Shown here: positions 46,973 to 59,385 of the stretch, one piece after another
Position numbering within the stretch: position 1 is the first letter of the stretch
Layout: every line of letters starts with the position of its first letter
NCBI GenBank assembly: GCA_036768485.1
Contig: JAVLUZ010000838.1
Coordinates: 1-64,000 of the forward strand
Source of the DNA: Mermis nigrescens
Lineage: Eukaryota > Nematoda > Enoplea > Mermithida > Mermithidae
Direction of reading: 5' to 3'
Length of the DNA: 64,000 nt
Translations under genes and position numbers: made by a program
The notes under the pieces: generated by a model
The model's database searches: none
Told to the model about the DNA's origin: nothing
What the model saw: only the letters and a program-made list of their open reading frames with translations

Positions 46973-49106
46973 GTAGCGCGTTAGCGCGTGCCTCTAATAA
47001 ACTTGGGTACCCCAAAATAAGTCCCCCTCATAGCTTTAACGAGACAAATCTAGGAGGTGTGGTTTTTTAAAAGATATATAATAAAAAACTTGATGTGGCT
47101 TTTTTCTTCCGTTTACACTCAATGCCGAGTTTGTAATGAGCGTGTAAAGCTTAGATATAACGTTATAACATATAGAAATTTATGTCTTTTTTGCGCAGTT
47201 TGTACGCAAATCAGCATGAATGCCTCGTACAATTTAATGGAAGGACTAAATTCTGTAAATATTTTATTTTTGTTCTTTGAATTTTGCATTAATTCACGAG
47301 TGGGAGTGTAGAGAGAGAGCGAAAATCTGGGAGTAAAAAGACACATTTCGGTCGAGTTTTCGACTTGTTTATGTCTGCCGAATTTTTCGTATAAAAGTTC
47401 CTAAAGAACCTATTCATGGGGAAGTACTAGGAATTAAGGGCTACACGATGAGGGTGACCACGTTTGTTTAGGATTGATACGGAGTTAGTTGTGGCGGTTT
47501 AAAGTTTACACTCATGTGGTGGACAAATGACACGTTTTTACCTTCTTTTACTTTGTCAACTGCGCCGGTTATAAATCATAAAGTGCTATGTAATATAAGA
47601 ATAGAGTACGTCTCAAGGCTTACCCATCGCAGTCGGTGGAAAGTTTAAACTCTTGGGTAAAAAAACACGTTTTTGCCCATTTGTTGTCTGTCAACTACTC
47701 CGGTTATGAACTGAATGTTGCTAACTATTTTAAAAATAAGGTATATGTCAATGGTTACACATCCCACTTAGCGGCGTTTCTTTACACTCAAGGCTGAATT
47801 TATTTTGGAGGTGTAAAGTTCCAACTTTATGGTGAAAAAGACGTCTTTGGTAGATTTTTGTCTATCAACTTCACCGGGTAATGAGTCTGGACATGATCAC
47901 AAGTCTAAAAATGTATCAGAAATCAAACGTGATACGCCAGTTGAGCGCGTTTGTTTACATTCAACAGTGGTGTAAAGTGGTTTACATATAATATGTTTTC
48001 GTCTTCAGGCCATCGTGCAAACTTAATTTTTTCATAAATATTTATTATAATATCAGTGTAAAATCACAATTACAAATCAGACTGAAATCTTTAAACTTGG
48101 TGGTTGTGTAAAGCTTACACTGTAAATAAAGTTTAATTCCAGAGCCTTGCGGAACCTTAATATATTCAAAATTTTCTATGTAACTTAAGAATTACGAATC
48201 TGACTGTTAGTTTTTTCTACACACAGTACTTGTGTGAATTTTGGACTATTTATTTATTGCTCATGTGTAAAATTTACACTACAAATTCATTTTACTTCCA
48301 GAGCGTTGAAAAACGAGAATTTTTCCAAAATATGTCCACGAGGTCAGAATTACGAATCTGACTGTATGTTTTCCCAACAACCAGCACTTGTGTGAAGTTT
48401 ACACTGAAAATTAACTTTAGTTTCAGAGCGTTGCAGAAGCTTAATTTTTTTACAAAACGTTCCATGTAACGTCAAGATTACGAATATGAGCTAGTGTAAG
48501 TGTTCCTCACACCCAGTAGTTGCATAATGATTTCGCTGAAAAGATTTGATTTGTTTGAATAAGGTAAGGTTGTCTTGCTTTAAATAAAGATAATGCTGAT
48601 GTTCAGAACAATACTGTTTTCCGCGTTCTTGAACTGATGTTTACTGCCTGTTTTATTCAAATTATTCTAATTAAAAGTAGGGTACTAGCAAAGAAAAATG
48701 CTCTTATGGAACAAAAAAGACGAATATACCTGGGATTACGGATTATTAAGGATGTAAAAGGAGGGGACTAGAAAAAAGTTACCTATGCATATGCCTAAAG
48801 TCGCAAAATCTGTTAAAAATCAGACTTTCGCTTAAGCAACGCAAAAAATCGTAGTATATTCTGCGGTCTGCAGATTGAAACAAACTATTAAACCAAAAAA
48901 CGATTAAAAATGCAGCAATGGCAAGATAGACAGAGTAAATTAGGAGCTACTTTTCACATGAAACAGTCTGCATGTAGGTACACTTGCATGCCTGCAACGA
49001 TTGTGTGCACAGCGTTTTCCTTGTCCTACCTTTTGCATCCTTAACAATCCGTAATCCTGAGTGATATTCGCCTTTTTTGTTCCATCGGAGCATTTTTCTT
49101 TGCTTA
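46973..49106. repeat. Long repeat L, second copy, with terminal inverted-repeat element
   Basis: Starts TAGGTAGCGCGTTAGCGCGT and follows the block order of 15684-18148: CTTGGGTACCCC, TTTTCGACTTGTTTATGTCT, 'AACAGTGGTGTAAAGTGGTTT', 'ATTACGAATCTGACTG'. It ends in the inverted-repeat element (48676-49106: GGGTACTAGCAAAGAAAAAT .. GGAGCATTTTTCTTTGCT), which has a shorter centre than the 18149 copy. Confidence 0.85.
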
Positions 49107-49796
49107 ATTATATACGTACCTGCATTCTAAATAGATATAAAACAGTTTTATACACTTATTTGCTCTATTTGTTATTTTCTATTGACAAAATTACCTTAGA
49201 ATTTTTGCTATTCATGATTAGCAAGAAAGCTGAGTAATAATCGCATTAAAATTCAATCTAAATTAATAAAGCCTCGACTATACAAATTGATGATTAAACT
49301 TGTAATGTTACCTACCGTTTTTTCAAAAAGTTTAATTAAGCTACAACTGAATAGAGACTAGATTACAGATTTTTCATATCTGTATGAAATATGCGTTCCT
49401 CTTTTTTCCATTCGTTTGTTTTTTATTGGTAGAAAAAGTGTTATTGACGATTATATACCTACTTTAGTCGCTTTCTTTCGCATATTACATTTTAAGCATA
49501 AATTTTAAGAATTTATATCGACAGTAGCCGACAATTTACGATAGTTTTAGATTAGATCAATGCAATAATCGCGATATGTCAGCTTGTACAGCTGATTTTA
49601 TGTCCTAAGTTGTGTGAATCAAGCTGAGTAAAAACAAAACAGTGATTTGAGAAGCTTGACCTCAGTTTTTTTAAGGTATTTTCCTTTTTCTTATTTCCTT
49701 TTTCCTTCTTTAAACCTAGCGTTGATGAATATTTAAACTTGTTCAGAGATTTCGGTGGTACGAACTGAAGTGCATTAGGCGAATTAGTGTGTTCTG

Positions 49797-52700
49797 ATGA
49801 TGCTCAACAATAGTAGTGAATTAGCATTCATTATTACTAAACCATCACTGACATTATTTGGCATTTGCAGCATTTTGATTTTCCTGATCGGCGTTTCATC
49901 GTTTTGCGCGAATGTGATGAGTTTACGAATTCTGGTGAATTGCGGAGGATTCGTGCCAATAAAGGTCAAAGCGATGGTTATCAATTGCAACGTGGCTTAC
50001 ATCGTCCGATCTCTGGCTTTCGTTAATTAAATCTCTTTTCAATTTCGTTATGCTCATAAAACCATCTTATTGGCAGAATCCTAGTATTCCATGGGCCGTC
50101 TGTGCTACCATTGAATTTGTCTATATTTTAGGAAGCCATTCTGGTTATTGGGCGATGTTATTTTCTGCGTAAGACTTTGCTTCATTGCTTTTAATGTGTA
50201 ACAGGTAGGGATCGACCGGAGCTCCGGCTCCGGCCTCCGGCTCCGGCCTCCGGCTCCGGCCTCCGGCTCCGGCCTCCGGCTCCTCCGGCCATTTTTGTCG
50301 TCCGGCCTCCGGCGGCCGGAGGTACAAAAAAGGGGCCGGAGGCCGGAGGTTTTTCTAACCGAATCATTCAATGCTTTAAAGCTTTTTCGTTTGAAGCTTA
50401 GCACTCAGATTGCCTATTTTGTGAATTTGTACAAACACAGGTCTAATAAGTGAAGCTGTGAATGTGAACACTAATGTGGCATTGTGAATGCACCATTGGT
50501 GAAATATTATATGATATATTTTGCTTAATAATGAACGAGAATATTTCAGATTGCAAAGCGAGCCGAGTCCGCGTTAATTCAGCGCACAAATGGATATAAA
50601 TCTCTTTCGAGTGACAGAATAACAAACTTGGTGCGACGTAGTCTGCTCACTTACTTTTTGAGCTATTACAGATTGTAGATATAAGTACATACAGACAGAT
50701 TGCTAAGCTCTTTATGCTATGTTTATTTGGGTACTTTTCGAGTATAAGTGCATCCAGACAATAAGGGCAAGCGAGAAAGCGGTGAGATTGGAGCTAAAAA
50801 TAGAAATATGCTAATTAGATGATTTTTTCGATTACTCAACATATAAATGCATGGCTAGATAATAAACATTCACTTCTACAGATCTTTTACTTATCCATGA
50901 ACAATGTATTTATACAAACCTATATACTGTACATCATATGAATTATATTTACGGCTTGTGAAAATTCTACTTCACTGAAAATTCTAAGTTCACCTCCGGC
51001 CTCCTGCTCCGGCTCTGGCCGGAGCCGGAGGTGACGATGGCCGGAGCTCCAGCTCCGGCCCGGAGGAAAAAAATGGACCTCCGGTCGATCCCTAGTAACA
51101 GGCCAAATTTCAATAAGCTTATGATTATTTGTTTGTCTCAATAGTAGAAATGTTCGAGAAAGGGGAAAATTTTAGCATAGAAATATTGGAGAACTTTCTG
51201 GAAAAAAGAGGCGAAATTAAGGCAAAAATATGAAAATAGAAAATTTTCTGCAAAAGAGCTTGAAAATGATCAGAAACTGCGGATTAAGCCATTTTTAGGC
51301 TATTTTGGCATTTATAACATTTTTTGAGACTATTTTAGCTCAAAAAACGCCCTTTGGCTGACCCTACAGACCGGTTTATTCCCGCAGATCGGCCACGTTA
51401 TGCTGAAAATTTTCGGTCTCTAGCCATTTCCGTGGAACCCAAAATTGCTATGCAAGATAGGCACATGTCCACAAAAAATCCAGAGCTAAAGTCACGCATG
51501 CAACAGCTCGAAAACTTGGACGGAGTCTCGGGCCAGTTTCAGGGGGTGTAAATGGCCTCCAATTTTTGGCCAAAAACGGCCAAAAAGACCTGAAAATGGC
51601 CGAAAAATTCGATTTTTTCTAAAGATGGAGGGTCAAGAAATTTCTGGCTTTGGGGGAATGGAGGGGAGTGGACGGCCAACTTTGGGTTGGAAATTCCTTC
51701 CATCACCTCTCTTACATGTATGGCTAAAGCTCATCTCACAGTCTGATGAGATATGCAAATTAAGCTCGAATGTTTACTACAAAGAGCTCGGAGAACGACA
51801 TTTTACACCTGTCGCCTCCTTACGGAAACCCCGGATTCGCCGCTGAGGGTGTATTTTTATTATTTCTTTGTCAATTTCGCCACTATGTACATGATGCTTA
51901 TTTGAATGTTCGTTTTATAGCGCAGAACGATTGCACTCAACCTTCAATATCACGAAAAACGACACATTCGGCTGTTGTACGGTGTTGGCGTGCGCATTGG
52001 TGTGGATTCTGGGTTCAGCTTATCACATTGGTAAGAATCTGCGTTTTTCACATTATTCCTTAAAAGTAAGCATAAATATGCTCAAACTTTGTAAATATCC
52101 ATGACTATTCGCTACCAGAGTCTATTTTAGCATAAGTTTGCGTTTTTTCAGCCCGTAGGTATACTTAATTTGCATAAGGCGTACACAAGATGTACAAACA
52201 CATGCACACTGGGTTGACTGATTTAAACATTGAAAGCATTTTATGGCTGTTTATATACACAATTGTACTTTTCATTTCATAACGCTAATGGAATGAAAAC
52301 GGAGAACGATTAATTTCCACTCTACGATAGTTATAAAACCAAATGCAACAGCTCGGAAGCTCGGAATTTTGGCTGGGAGTTCCTCGGGCATTTTAAAGGG
52401 GGATGGGGTTATCTGTCTGACCCCAACACCCATACATGGCTATATGACCTCTAATTTTTCACCAAAAACCGCCAAAGAGCCAAAAAATTTTCCAAAAATC
52501 AGAGAGACAATCAAGTTTGGATTCGGGAGATACCCCATCCCCTCTATTACATGTATGGCTAGAACTTTTAGCTGAATTCTTGAAATTCTTGAGCGTTGTA
52601 ACGACAACTTTTGATTACGTACATTAAAATATGAAGCATAATTTTCAGAAAATTTCTAAAATATGCTATTGTTTCTTTTCAGTCGGCGTAATTAGCGTGT

Positions 52701-55700
52701 CAAACGTTGGCCAACGTCTTACGTATTGTGTCAATACGTTCATCCAGTCTCAGATTCTTGTAGTTTTTGGCGTTCCATTCCAGATACTGATCCAAATCAC
52801 AACATGCGTCATTTATTTCGCTGTTTATAGGCGCAATGTTTACAATCTTGCTCGTTTCAATTTGATGTCTCAAGCGCATAGTTTAACCGAAAGGTAATGT
52901 TTTAATAATTTTTTATGATCGGACTGCCTACCAGACATGCCTGTGGGGAGGGGATTTAGGAGGTCTAGACCACAAATGGGTATGGGAAAGGGGGAAGGCT
53001 TGGAGGAGGAGTACGCCCCTCCCTAGAAATGATAAATCCATCGCTAAAATCAATAAACCCTTAGAATTGAATTTTTAGCATGTTTCTTGGAATTTTTGCC
53101 GGGTTTGACCCTCAGAATCTGGCTGCTGCCCATGTATATGGCTAACCCAAATGTGAAAAAATAAGAATTTTCTGGGAAGAATGAGCCAAATGAAGGTTAA
53201 AACTGGATGAAAATCGAAAATTTTTGTTAAAAGTGCTTGAAATTTTCCATAAAATTTGGAATAAGGTAGTTTCAATACTATTTTAGCATTCATACAGGGT
53301 TAGCCAGAAAAAGGCTACACCCGATGTTACATCATAACTTGGACAATTATGGACATAGAACTTTAAGACCAGCTGCATTAGACGTATAAACCTTTTTTGT
53401 TTGAACTGCGTAAAAGTTCTGGCCAGGTGTCGGCAGTTCGCGTGCTAGGGCGATTTGTTTACCCATCACTTTGATATGTTTAAACCGCAGAGTTTATGCA
53501 TTGTTTCTCATTATTGAGCATATAGGTAACCTTTTTTGACGATATATACAGTCGAAAATTTAATTAGCACATTGTATGAAACCCTAGAGCAAATACGCAT
53601 CCTACTAGGTGTAAAACATTCATGATATCGTCGAAATAGGGATAATATTGATGACAGAACCAATGACATTTTTGGCAATTAAACAATATCAAAGTAGGGT
53701 GTAAATAAAGCACGATATTGTCCCAACTGTTGGTAACTCGCCAAAAGTTTCTGTATAGTTCGAAAGAAAAAATTTTATCTAGTCCTAAAGTTTTATGTTC
53801 ATATCAGCCAAAGTTATGATTTAGAACATCGGTAAGTAGCCTTTTTGGCCCACACAGTACATATCAGTTTTGAAGTCATTTCAACCCAAAAAGCTCAATT
53901 TTTGGCCCCAAGACTAGCTGACCATACGTGGGCAGCAAGAAAATTCTGGGGGGGTGCAAGATTTTTTTGAAGGTCGAAAAATGGCCTTAAAAATGGTGGT
54001 ATGGCGATAAAAACACCATTTTTCGACGTTTCTCATCAAGCACTATCCATTGGCATCAAAAAATTGCGAAAAAAACGAAAAAAATTTTCAAAAATTGAAT
54101 TCTGGGGGGGGTATTTTGATTTCTGGGGGGGGGGTATTTTGGTTTCTGGGGGGTGCATACCCCCCCCCCTAAACCCCCCCCACGCCCAGGTGTGTAGCTG
54201 ACCCCCAGATCGGCTGCTGTGTATGACATACTATTTTTTTATTTGATCAATTGAGCGTGTTTCAAAGGCCATACTTTTCGTTTGAATGTGACGAATGAGA
54301 TGAAAAATATTGGATATGGTTTTGAAGGACTGAATTCAAGAAAAACTCTCATAATCGTCTTTGGAGCCACGTTACTCATACATGTACAGCATGAGAATTC
54401 TGAGGTCAGCTCATCCCGAAAAAATTTTTTCTGAAGTGCGGTTTTTAGTGCTTAAAAACGATGGATATCTAGAATCACAGTTTTTGACGTTTCTGTCGAA
54501 GCGCTTCTTTAGAACATAAAGAATAAAAAATTATATTAAACGAATAGAATACAGTCATAAAATTATTATTCGTAGGTTCGAGTCAATAAGCCTCGCCAGA
54601 AACGTTAAAAACAGCATACTTTCTTAGGTTTAAAGAGAAATTAAAAATTTTGGGGATCAGCCAACTCTTTGCGTGGGTAAGTAGCCATTCTGCGAGGGGA
54701 TCGCAAATCCCCTAAACCCCTAAGAATACGATGCTCCATTCGTAAAAGGATATTCAAGCCAAGTCAAAACATAACATCGATAGTACTCTACACATTTTCA
54801 GGTAGATCTGAACGAAGAAGCATTCTGTTAAATTTACAGAGTTCCGATTATAAGATATTTTATAGGTTCTGCCTATGGAACAACGTCAATGCGACGAAAT
54901 GGCTTATGCCAATATCGCTTGTACACTGTGCATTTGCCATTCTTTTCCTTACAATAAATGGCTTATATCGGAACCTTGTTGGAACTGCTACGCTAAGAAG
55001 TCAAATAATAAATGTTGTTTCGATCCAAAACGTGCTTTTAGCTTTGGAGTCCATTGTCCACCCGTTGCTTTGTATCAGGTACGTAAATTATGCTTGTTCT
55101 TGCTTACGCTTGGTTTTTCGATCTGTACAAAATCATAAAAGCGTCTCCTGCTACCGCTTTCACTTACTTACAAGCACACATGGGCGTGGGGGTCTGAACC
55201 TCCCAGAATCCCCCGGAATCGATTACAACCCCTAGAATTGATTGGTGTTATTTTTAGCAGCCCCCATTGGACCCCCTAGAATTTCGTTGCTGCCCATGTA
55301 TGCATATAAGCTTCATAAGTCACCTTGTTAATATGGCATGCTGCTTGGGGTTCGGGTTTCTATCCTGCAGAGGTCTGAAACATTTTGCAGCTTAAATATG
55401 CCAGAATCATTGAAAAATTTCCATAAATTTAGTTAAAGTGAATTACTTAAGTTCACACAGTTTCTTAAGCAGATTCATGATCCCAAAAGACACGGTTATT
55501 CAATATAACAGACATATTACGTGATTTTGCTTTTACCAAAATATTTTAGTACTGAAAAGCTTAAATGTGTGTTTCATTTAGTCCAGAGCCTTTTCGCCCA
55601 ATTCAATACACGTGAATTAAGCTACAGAAGTGGCTCATGAATCCGATACAGTTTTGTCGCTGGACAAGGTCAAAGGTCATACTTTAATTTGATATACTGT

Positions 55701-57110
55701 GGAATATCATTTCTGCTCTATCTGCTTAGGATATCTGTAGTCACCTTGAGCTTTTCAAGAAAGCTCTTGAACAAATGACACAGACCATAGTCATCGAGCG
55801 CATCGTCTTTTTTATCTTTTACTATCTCAGATTTATTTTTAATATATTGTTACGTAAAAGTGACAAAAATTTACATAAATCAATTTTTTAAAAGTTACTT
55901 TTTCACCGAATAAATTTTGACTTTGAAACGTTCAAAATAATTGGAATGCGGACCACGAGTTAGAATACAATTTTGATAAAAAATTTTTACTCCGAAGTAG
56001 ACGAAAACGCGTACATTTTAATGCCACATGAATCAACAGTGCGAACAAAAATTAAAAATAAGTAGCAGGCATTTAAAATAGAAACGATTATTTTATGAAA
56101 AAGCGATAATTTCGATGATTGCATTTTTAAAAATAATAAGTGGTCATTCCTGAACTCCTTGAAGTGACTCCTGAATACATAGAATATGAACTCTTCTTGG
56201 AAATTTTGGTGCAAGTGAAATCTTCTGAACTCCTACAGCCTTCTTTTAAAGTCCTAAACTTACTATACAACTGCTAAGTTGGAAGAAATGGACCCGCTCC
56301 CAAAGCCTAACAAGGTTTCATTACAGTTTTTTTTGCCCAATCCTATATTTCATTGTTTGTTTAGGTGGTATCAGGGTTTTTTAGGAGAGGACTTCATGAC
56401 GAATATCGAGAAGTAATGTGTTTTAGTCTCAAATTTTCGACTCTTTTTCGACTTTTAAAAATCGTACCCCATACTTTTGATGTCAACTCTGTCCCCACAT
56501 GCGTCTCGAAGGTTTTGATAATAGTAAGATTATTTTGATTGAAGATACCAACATTTGGCATTTCAAGCTGCTGGCATGCTTGAGGGATTTAGACATCCAA
56601 AATGGCTGCCGGGGCCCTCCGCATATTTTGCGATTCGAAAATATATTAAAAATGTACCTATTTGTCAAATCTAGTTCGACTTCATTGAATTTTTCAGAAA
56701 TTTTTTGTTTTTATTGTCTAGAAAGAAAGAGTGTTGCCAAGCGTCAAAAAAAATTTTGAACTAAATCGTTTTTATCTAAAAACAATACAGAATAGGACTT
56801 TAAGTATGTTTCAAAACATGCACTTCAAGTTTTAATTTTTCTAATTGAAATCTTCAGGTTAAATTACCAGTTGTTACGAGTGCTAAATCGGCTTCATCCA
56901 CAGTTGGCTAATTATCCGTTAATTAACGCCTTGATTTATGGAAAATCCTTACGACAAATAGGGGATGTGAATGTAATCACTAATGCTCAAAACTTTTCTC
57001 CATTAACAACCAAAAATAAGATGAATGCTGGGACCAGTGAGCTAAACGGAAAAGGGGATCGCAGTAGGGAGAATAACGTAGCCGGTGGTGGATTTTTTCA
57101 AAGTCCGTAG
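49797..57110 (+). CDS. Gene B: Sra-superfamily-like 7TM chemoreceptor, five exons, two frame breaks
   Basis: Exons 49797-50168, 51848-52030, 52683-52893, 54866-55078, 56858-57110; junction phases match (2, 1, 2, 2). N-terminus MMLNNSSE, TM1, then the TM2 motif VPIKVKAMVINCNVAYIVR (gene A has IPSNIKIFVLNSNIASITR), TM3 with SAERLHSTF, TM4 (CTVLACALVWILGSAYHI), TM5 (ILIQITTCVIYFAVYRRN), loop LTERFCLWNNVNATKW, TM6, TM7 (NVLLALESIVHPLLCIR), tail ending GGGFFQSP. About 410 residues; start is the first of two ATGs. Frame breaks: near 50020-50030 (shift after IVRSLAF; reading resumes LIKSLFNFVML) and near 51892-51903 (between NFATMYMML and CLFECSFYSAER). The exon 2 acceptor (CGCTGAG) is atypical. Exons 3-5 are intact. 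Probably a membrane chemosensory receptor; ligand unknown. Either a recent pseudogene or a live gene with assembly errors. Confidence 0.7.
50198..50205. repeat. Target-site duplication, left (GTAACAGG)
   Basis: A perfect 8-bp partner lies at 51095-51102, adjacent to both ends of the GC-rich element. Confidence 0.8.
50206..51094. mobile_element. hAT-type non-autonomous element with GCTCCGGCCTCCGG arms
   Basis: Termini TAGGGATCGACCGG and its inverse CCGGTCGATCCCTA, flanked by a perfect 8-bp duplication (GTAACAGG); both are hAT features. The left arm (50215-50350) is a tandem run of a 12-bp unit (CTCCGGCCTCCGG-like) and the right arm (50995-51075) is an inverse version. The AT-rich centre is non-coding. 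It sits in intron 1 of gene B, 38 bases after the donor. Confidence 0.85.
51140..51410 (+). repeat. Repeat family R3 copy in gene B intron 1
   Basis: Contains GGGGAAAATTTTAGCATAGA, 'GGCGAAATTAAGGCAAAAATA', 'AGCTTGAAAATGATCAGAAA' and CAGATCGGCCACGTTATGC in family order; the CATGCACGTGG start is missing. Confidence 0.55.
53150..53915 (+). repeat. Repeat family R3 copy split by another element (gene B intron 3)
   Basis: Left piece 53150-53298 (CCAAATGAAGGTTAAAACTGG .. TTTTAGCATTCATACAG) and right piece 53858-53915 (TTTTGAAGTCATTTCAACCC, AAAAAGCTCAATTTTTGGCC) together make one R3 unit; an inverted-repeat element lies between. Confidence 0.6.
53299..53857. mobile_element. Inverted-repeat element inserted in R3
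   Basis: Ends GCCAGAAAAAGGCTACACCC / GATGTTACATCATAACTTGG (left) and, inverted, GCCAAAAAGGCTACTTACCG / ATGTTCTAAATCATAACTTT (right), about 80% alike. The 0.5-kb centre is non-coding. Exact borders and target duplication are uncertain. Confidence 0.6.
53922..54205 (+). repeat. Repeat family R2 copy (gene B intron 3)
   Basis: ACCATACGTGGGCAGCAAGA to CCCACGCCCAGGTGTG, with doubled GGGGGTATTTTG blocks. It is the longest well-kept R2 copy in the window. Confidence 0.8.
55180..55300 (-). repeat. Repeat family R2, short inverted copy (gene B intron 4)
   Basis: CACATGGGCGTGGGGGTCTG to CCCTAGAATTTCGTTGCTGC and CCATGTATG; the central AACACCATTTTT block is missing. Confidence 0.5.
55566..55790. mobile_element. 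MITE, GTTTCATTTA family, diverged (gene B intron 4)
   Basis: Ends TGTGTTTCATTTAGTCCAGAGC and GCTCTTGAACAAATGACACAG are imperfect inverses. Interior GATATACTGTGGAATATCA recalls the 61204 copy. Confidence 0.6.
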
Positions 57111-57567
57111 TCCATCGAATCATCTGAACCCGATCGTGGAATTTCGTGTGAAATCAGAAGAACATTTTGATATTATGGCGAGCATATGGCAACATGCGAA
57201 AATGAAGGGATGATTACTTCAGAAACATTCTTTACTTGAATGTTACTTCATTTTTCAAAGATTGTTTTTGCATGCATGGTTATATTATGTCATTAAAGTT
57301 TTATTTTGATCCATTTTTTATACGGAATAAGATTGCACGCATCAGTTTTATAATTGCGCAAAGAGAGGACAAAATAACAGTTTAAACTTTTTATAACTTT
57401 TAGTCTTCTTTAAATCTTCAAATACATACTTCAATTTTAGCACATTTGTAACACTGGATTTCGCAATTCTAATTTTTTTAAGCAATCTGGCCATATAGGT
57501 ACCCGTGGCGGATGTGGGAGTTTCGTAAGGGGGCGTTACTCGACTTCAAAGTTGTTTAGTTATAATT

Positions 57568-57807
57568 ATAGTCTGTTTCACGAAACTTTCAACATGGATT
57601 ACAATTCTTGAGTCTACGTAAATCTCTTAAAAAAGCGGTTTAAATTGAAGCAGCTATCACGATACCTTGCACAGCAATTGATTTGCACATAAAGTTTTTA
57701 CTGTGGAAATTTTATTACATTAAGCTACCTAGAAAACAGTTTTGTAGCCGCTCGCTAAATTGCTGAAAATTAATTTCCATGAAGAAAGTTTCGTGAAATA
57801 GACTATA
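57568..57807. mobile_element. MITE, AGTCTGTTTCACGAAACTTTC variant
   Basis: TATAGTCTGTTTCACGAAAC and its inverse GTTTCGTGAAATAGACTATA flank a 200-bp non-coding core, just downstream of gene B. Confidence 0.75.
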
Positions 57808-57987
57808 GTGGTTTTTGTTCTTTAGTGTAATTATTTTTAATATAATTATTTTTTGATTATATAATAATATGATTTAATGTAATTATTTTTAATCAAAATT
57901 TAGCTGCTTCTGCTCCAGAAATCGGTCTTAGGAGTCATGAAAATGTTAACTGCCATAAAAACCTATTTCTGACGCCGATGACTTCCA

Positions 57988-59255
57988 GGGCCCAGTTGCA
58001 CCAAAAAGTTGTCAACCGACAGGTGACAGTCGCCTGTCAATTGATGACACTGACAGGCAAAAATTATTTCGGTTGCACCATGCTTTGACAGTTTAGAGTG
58101 TAACACGTGACGTTTTTGCATGACAGGTGACAGCTTTGCCTAACACATGACAGGTAACTGACAGGAGCATTTTTTTCCGGTTGCAACAGACTCTTGTCAG
58201 CCAGCGTAGTCTTTTGAGAGACAATTGCTTACTTTAGCTGATTTTAAATAGTTGATTGGTACTAAACGAAAAGTGATTCTGCATGAATTTGAAAAAAAAC
58301 GTAAAAATTATTAACAAAAATATTTTAATTAATCAAATCAAATGTAAAAATCATAATTACAACATATAAAAAGATCATGAGCGAACTATCAAGATCCAAA
58401 AGATTGAAAATTATTTTCCGAATCGAAAATGAAAATTAAATCATGATAAAAAACTTTCATTATCTTACATATATAATATATAGAAATTAAGTATAAACTT
58501 GGAATTACCCAAAGGAATTAAAAAGAAAAGGAATAGTAGGAACTCAGAAATTTTTCTAAAATATTTCACAAAAGAAATGCAGATAGAAAATTAAAAAAAT
58601 GAAAAGAAAGATGAAAACAGAAATCAAGGCCTACATATGTATATGTGTGTATTTAATTTAATTTTTTAACTTTTTATCAAATAGCATACAATTGAACAAA
58701 AACTTATGCAAGTAGTGACACCACATACGACAACAAAGTACTCAATGTATTAGGACGAGATACGACTGCACTGAAGTGGTACGATGCATCAAAATTTTGA
58801 TTGTCATGATTATATTTTAGGATAAATTCATACTTAGAGATTTGAAATTAAATGAAATAGTGTCAGTTGATATTATGTACATGTGAGCTTATTTTTTGAC
58901 AAAACAAAGCAAATCAGATGCAGACAGGACAAAACACTCTTGTCAACAAATGCAACAAAGCTGACAAGTATTACAAGTGTCAGAAAAGGTGGTGCAACCG
59001 GAATGAACAGACAGGTAAAAATGCGCTTGAACAGCCTGTTGTTTTTATACATTACGATTTATGAATATTGACTGCTTCAGGATAGTCAGCATTTTTTTCT
59101 GTATATAGACAGAAAATTGGATGCTCTTTCCAATAAGATATCTTTTGGAGCATGGCTTCTTCTAGCTTTTTGATTCTGCATTTCCAAAGTGGAAAATCAT
59201 TTATGTTAAACAGAAACGACGTGAGACGTGACAGGCACATGGATCGACTGGGCCC
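57988..59255. mobile_element. Candidate element with GGGCCCAGT ends and TGACAG-rich subterminal DNA
   Basis: Left end GGGCCCAGTTGCACCAAAAA, then many TGACAGG/CCTGTCA motifs (58000-58210). The right end reads CGACTGGGCCC, with CTGACAAG, GACAGGTAAAAA and GTGACAGG motifs between 58960 and 59240. The AT-rich centre has no coding sequence. Ends match over only nine or ten bases and no target duplication is seen. Confidence 0.45.
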
Positions 59256-59385
59256 AGGTCGCCAAGGAAGCAAATAAATATAATTAAATAATTCTCCGGC
59301 TTAACGCGTCAAAAAAATTTGAGAAATTATGATCATAGAAGGCTAGAAATCATTGCAAATAACATATCCATCCCTTATCTCCCCG

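Noticed and set aside
53299..53857. TA-flanked mariner MITE
   Set aside because: Ends are inverted but no TA duplication is visible, so only a generic inverted-repeat element is claimed.
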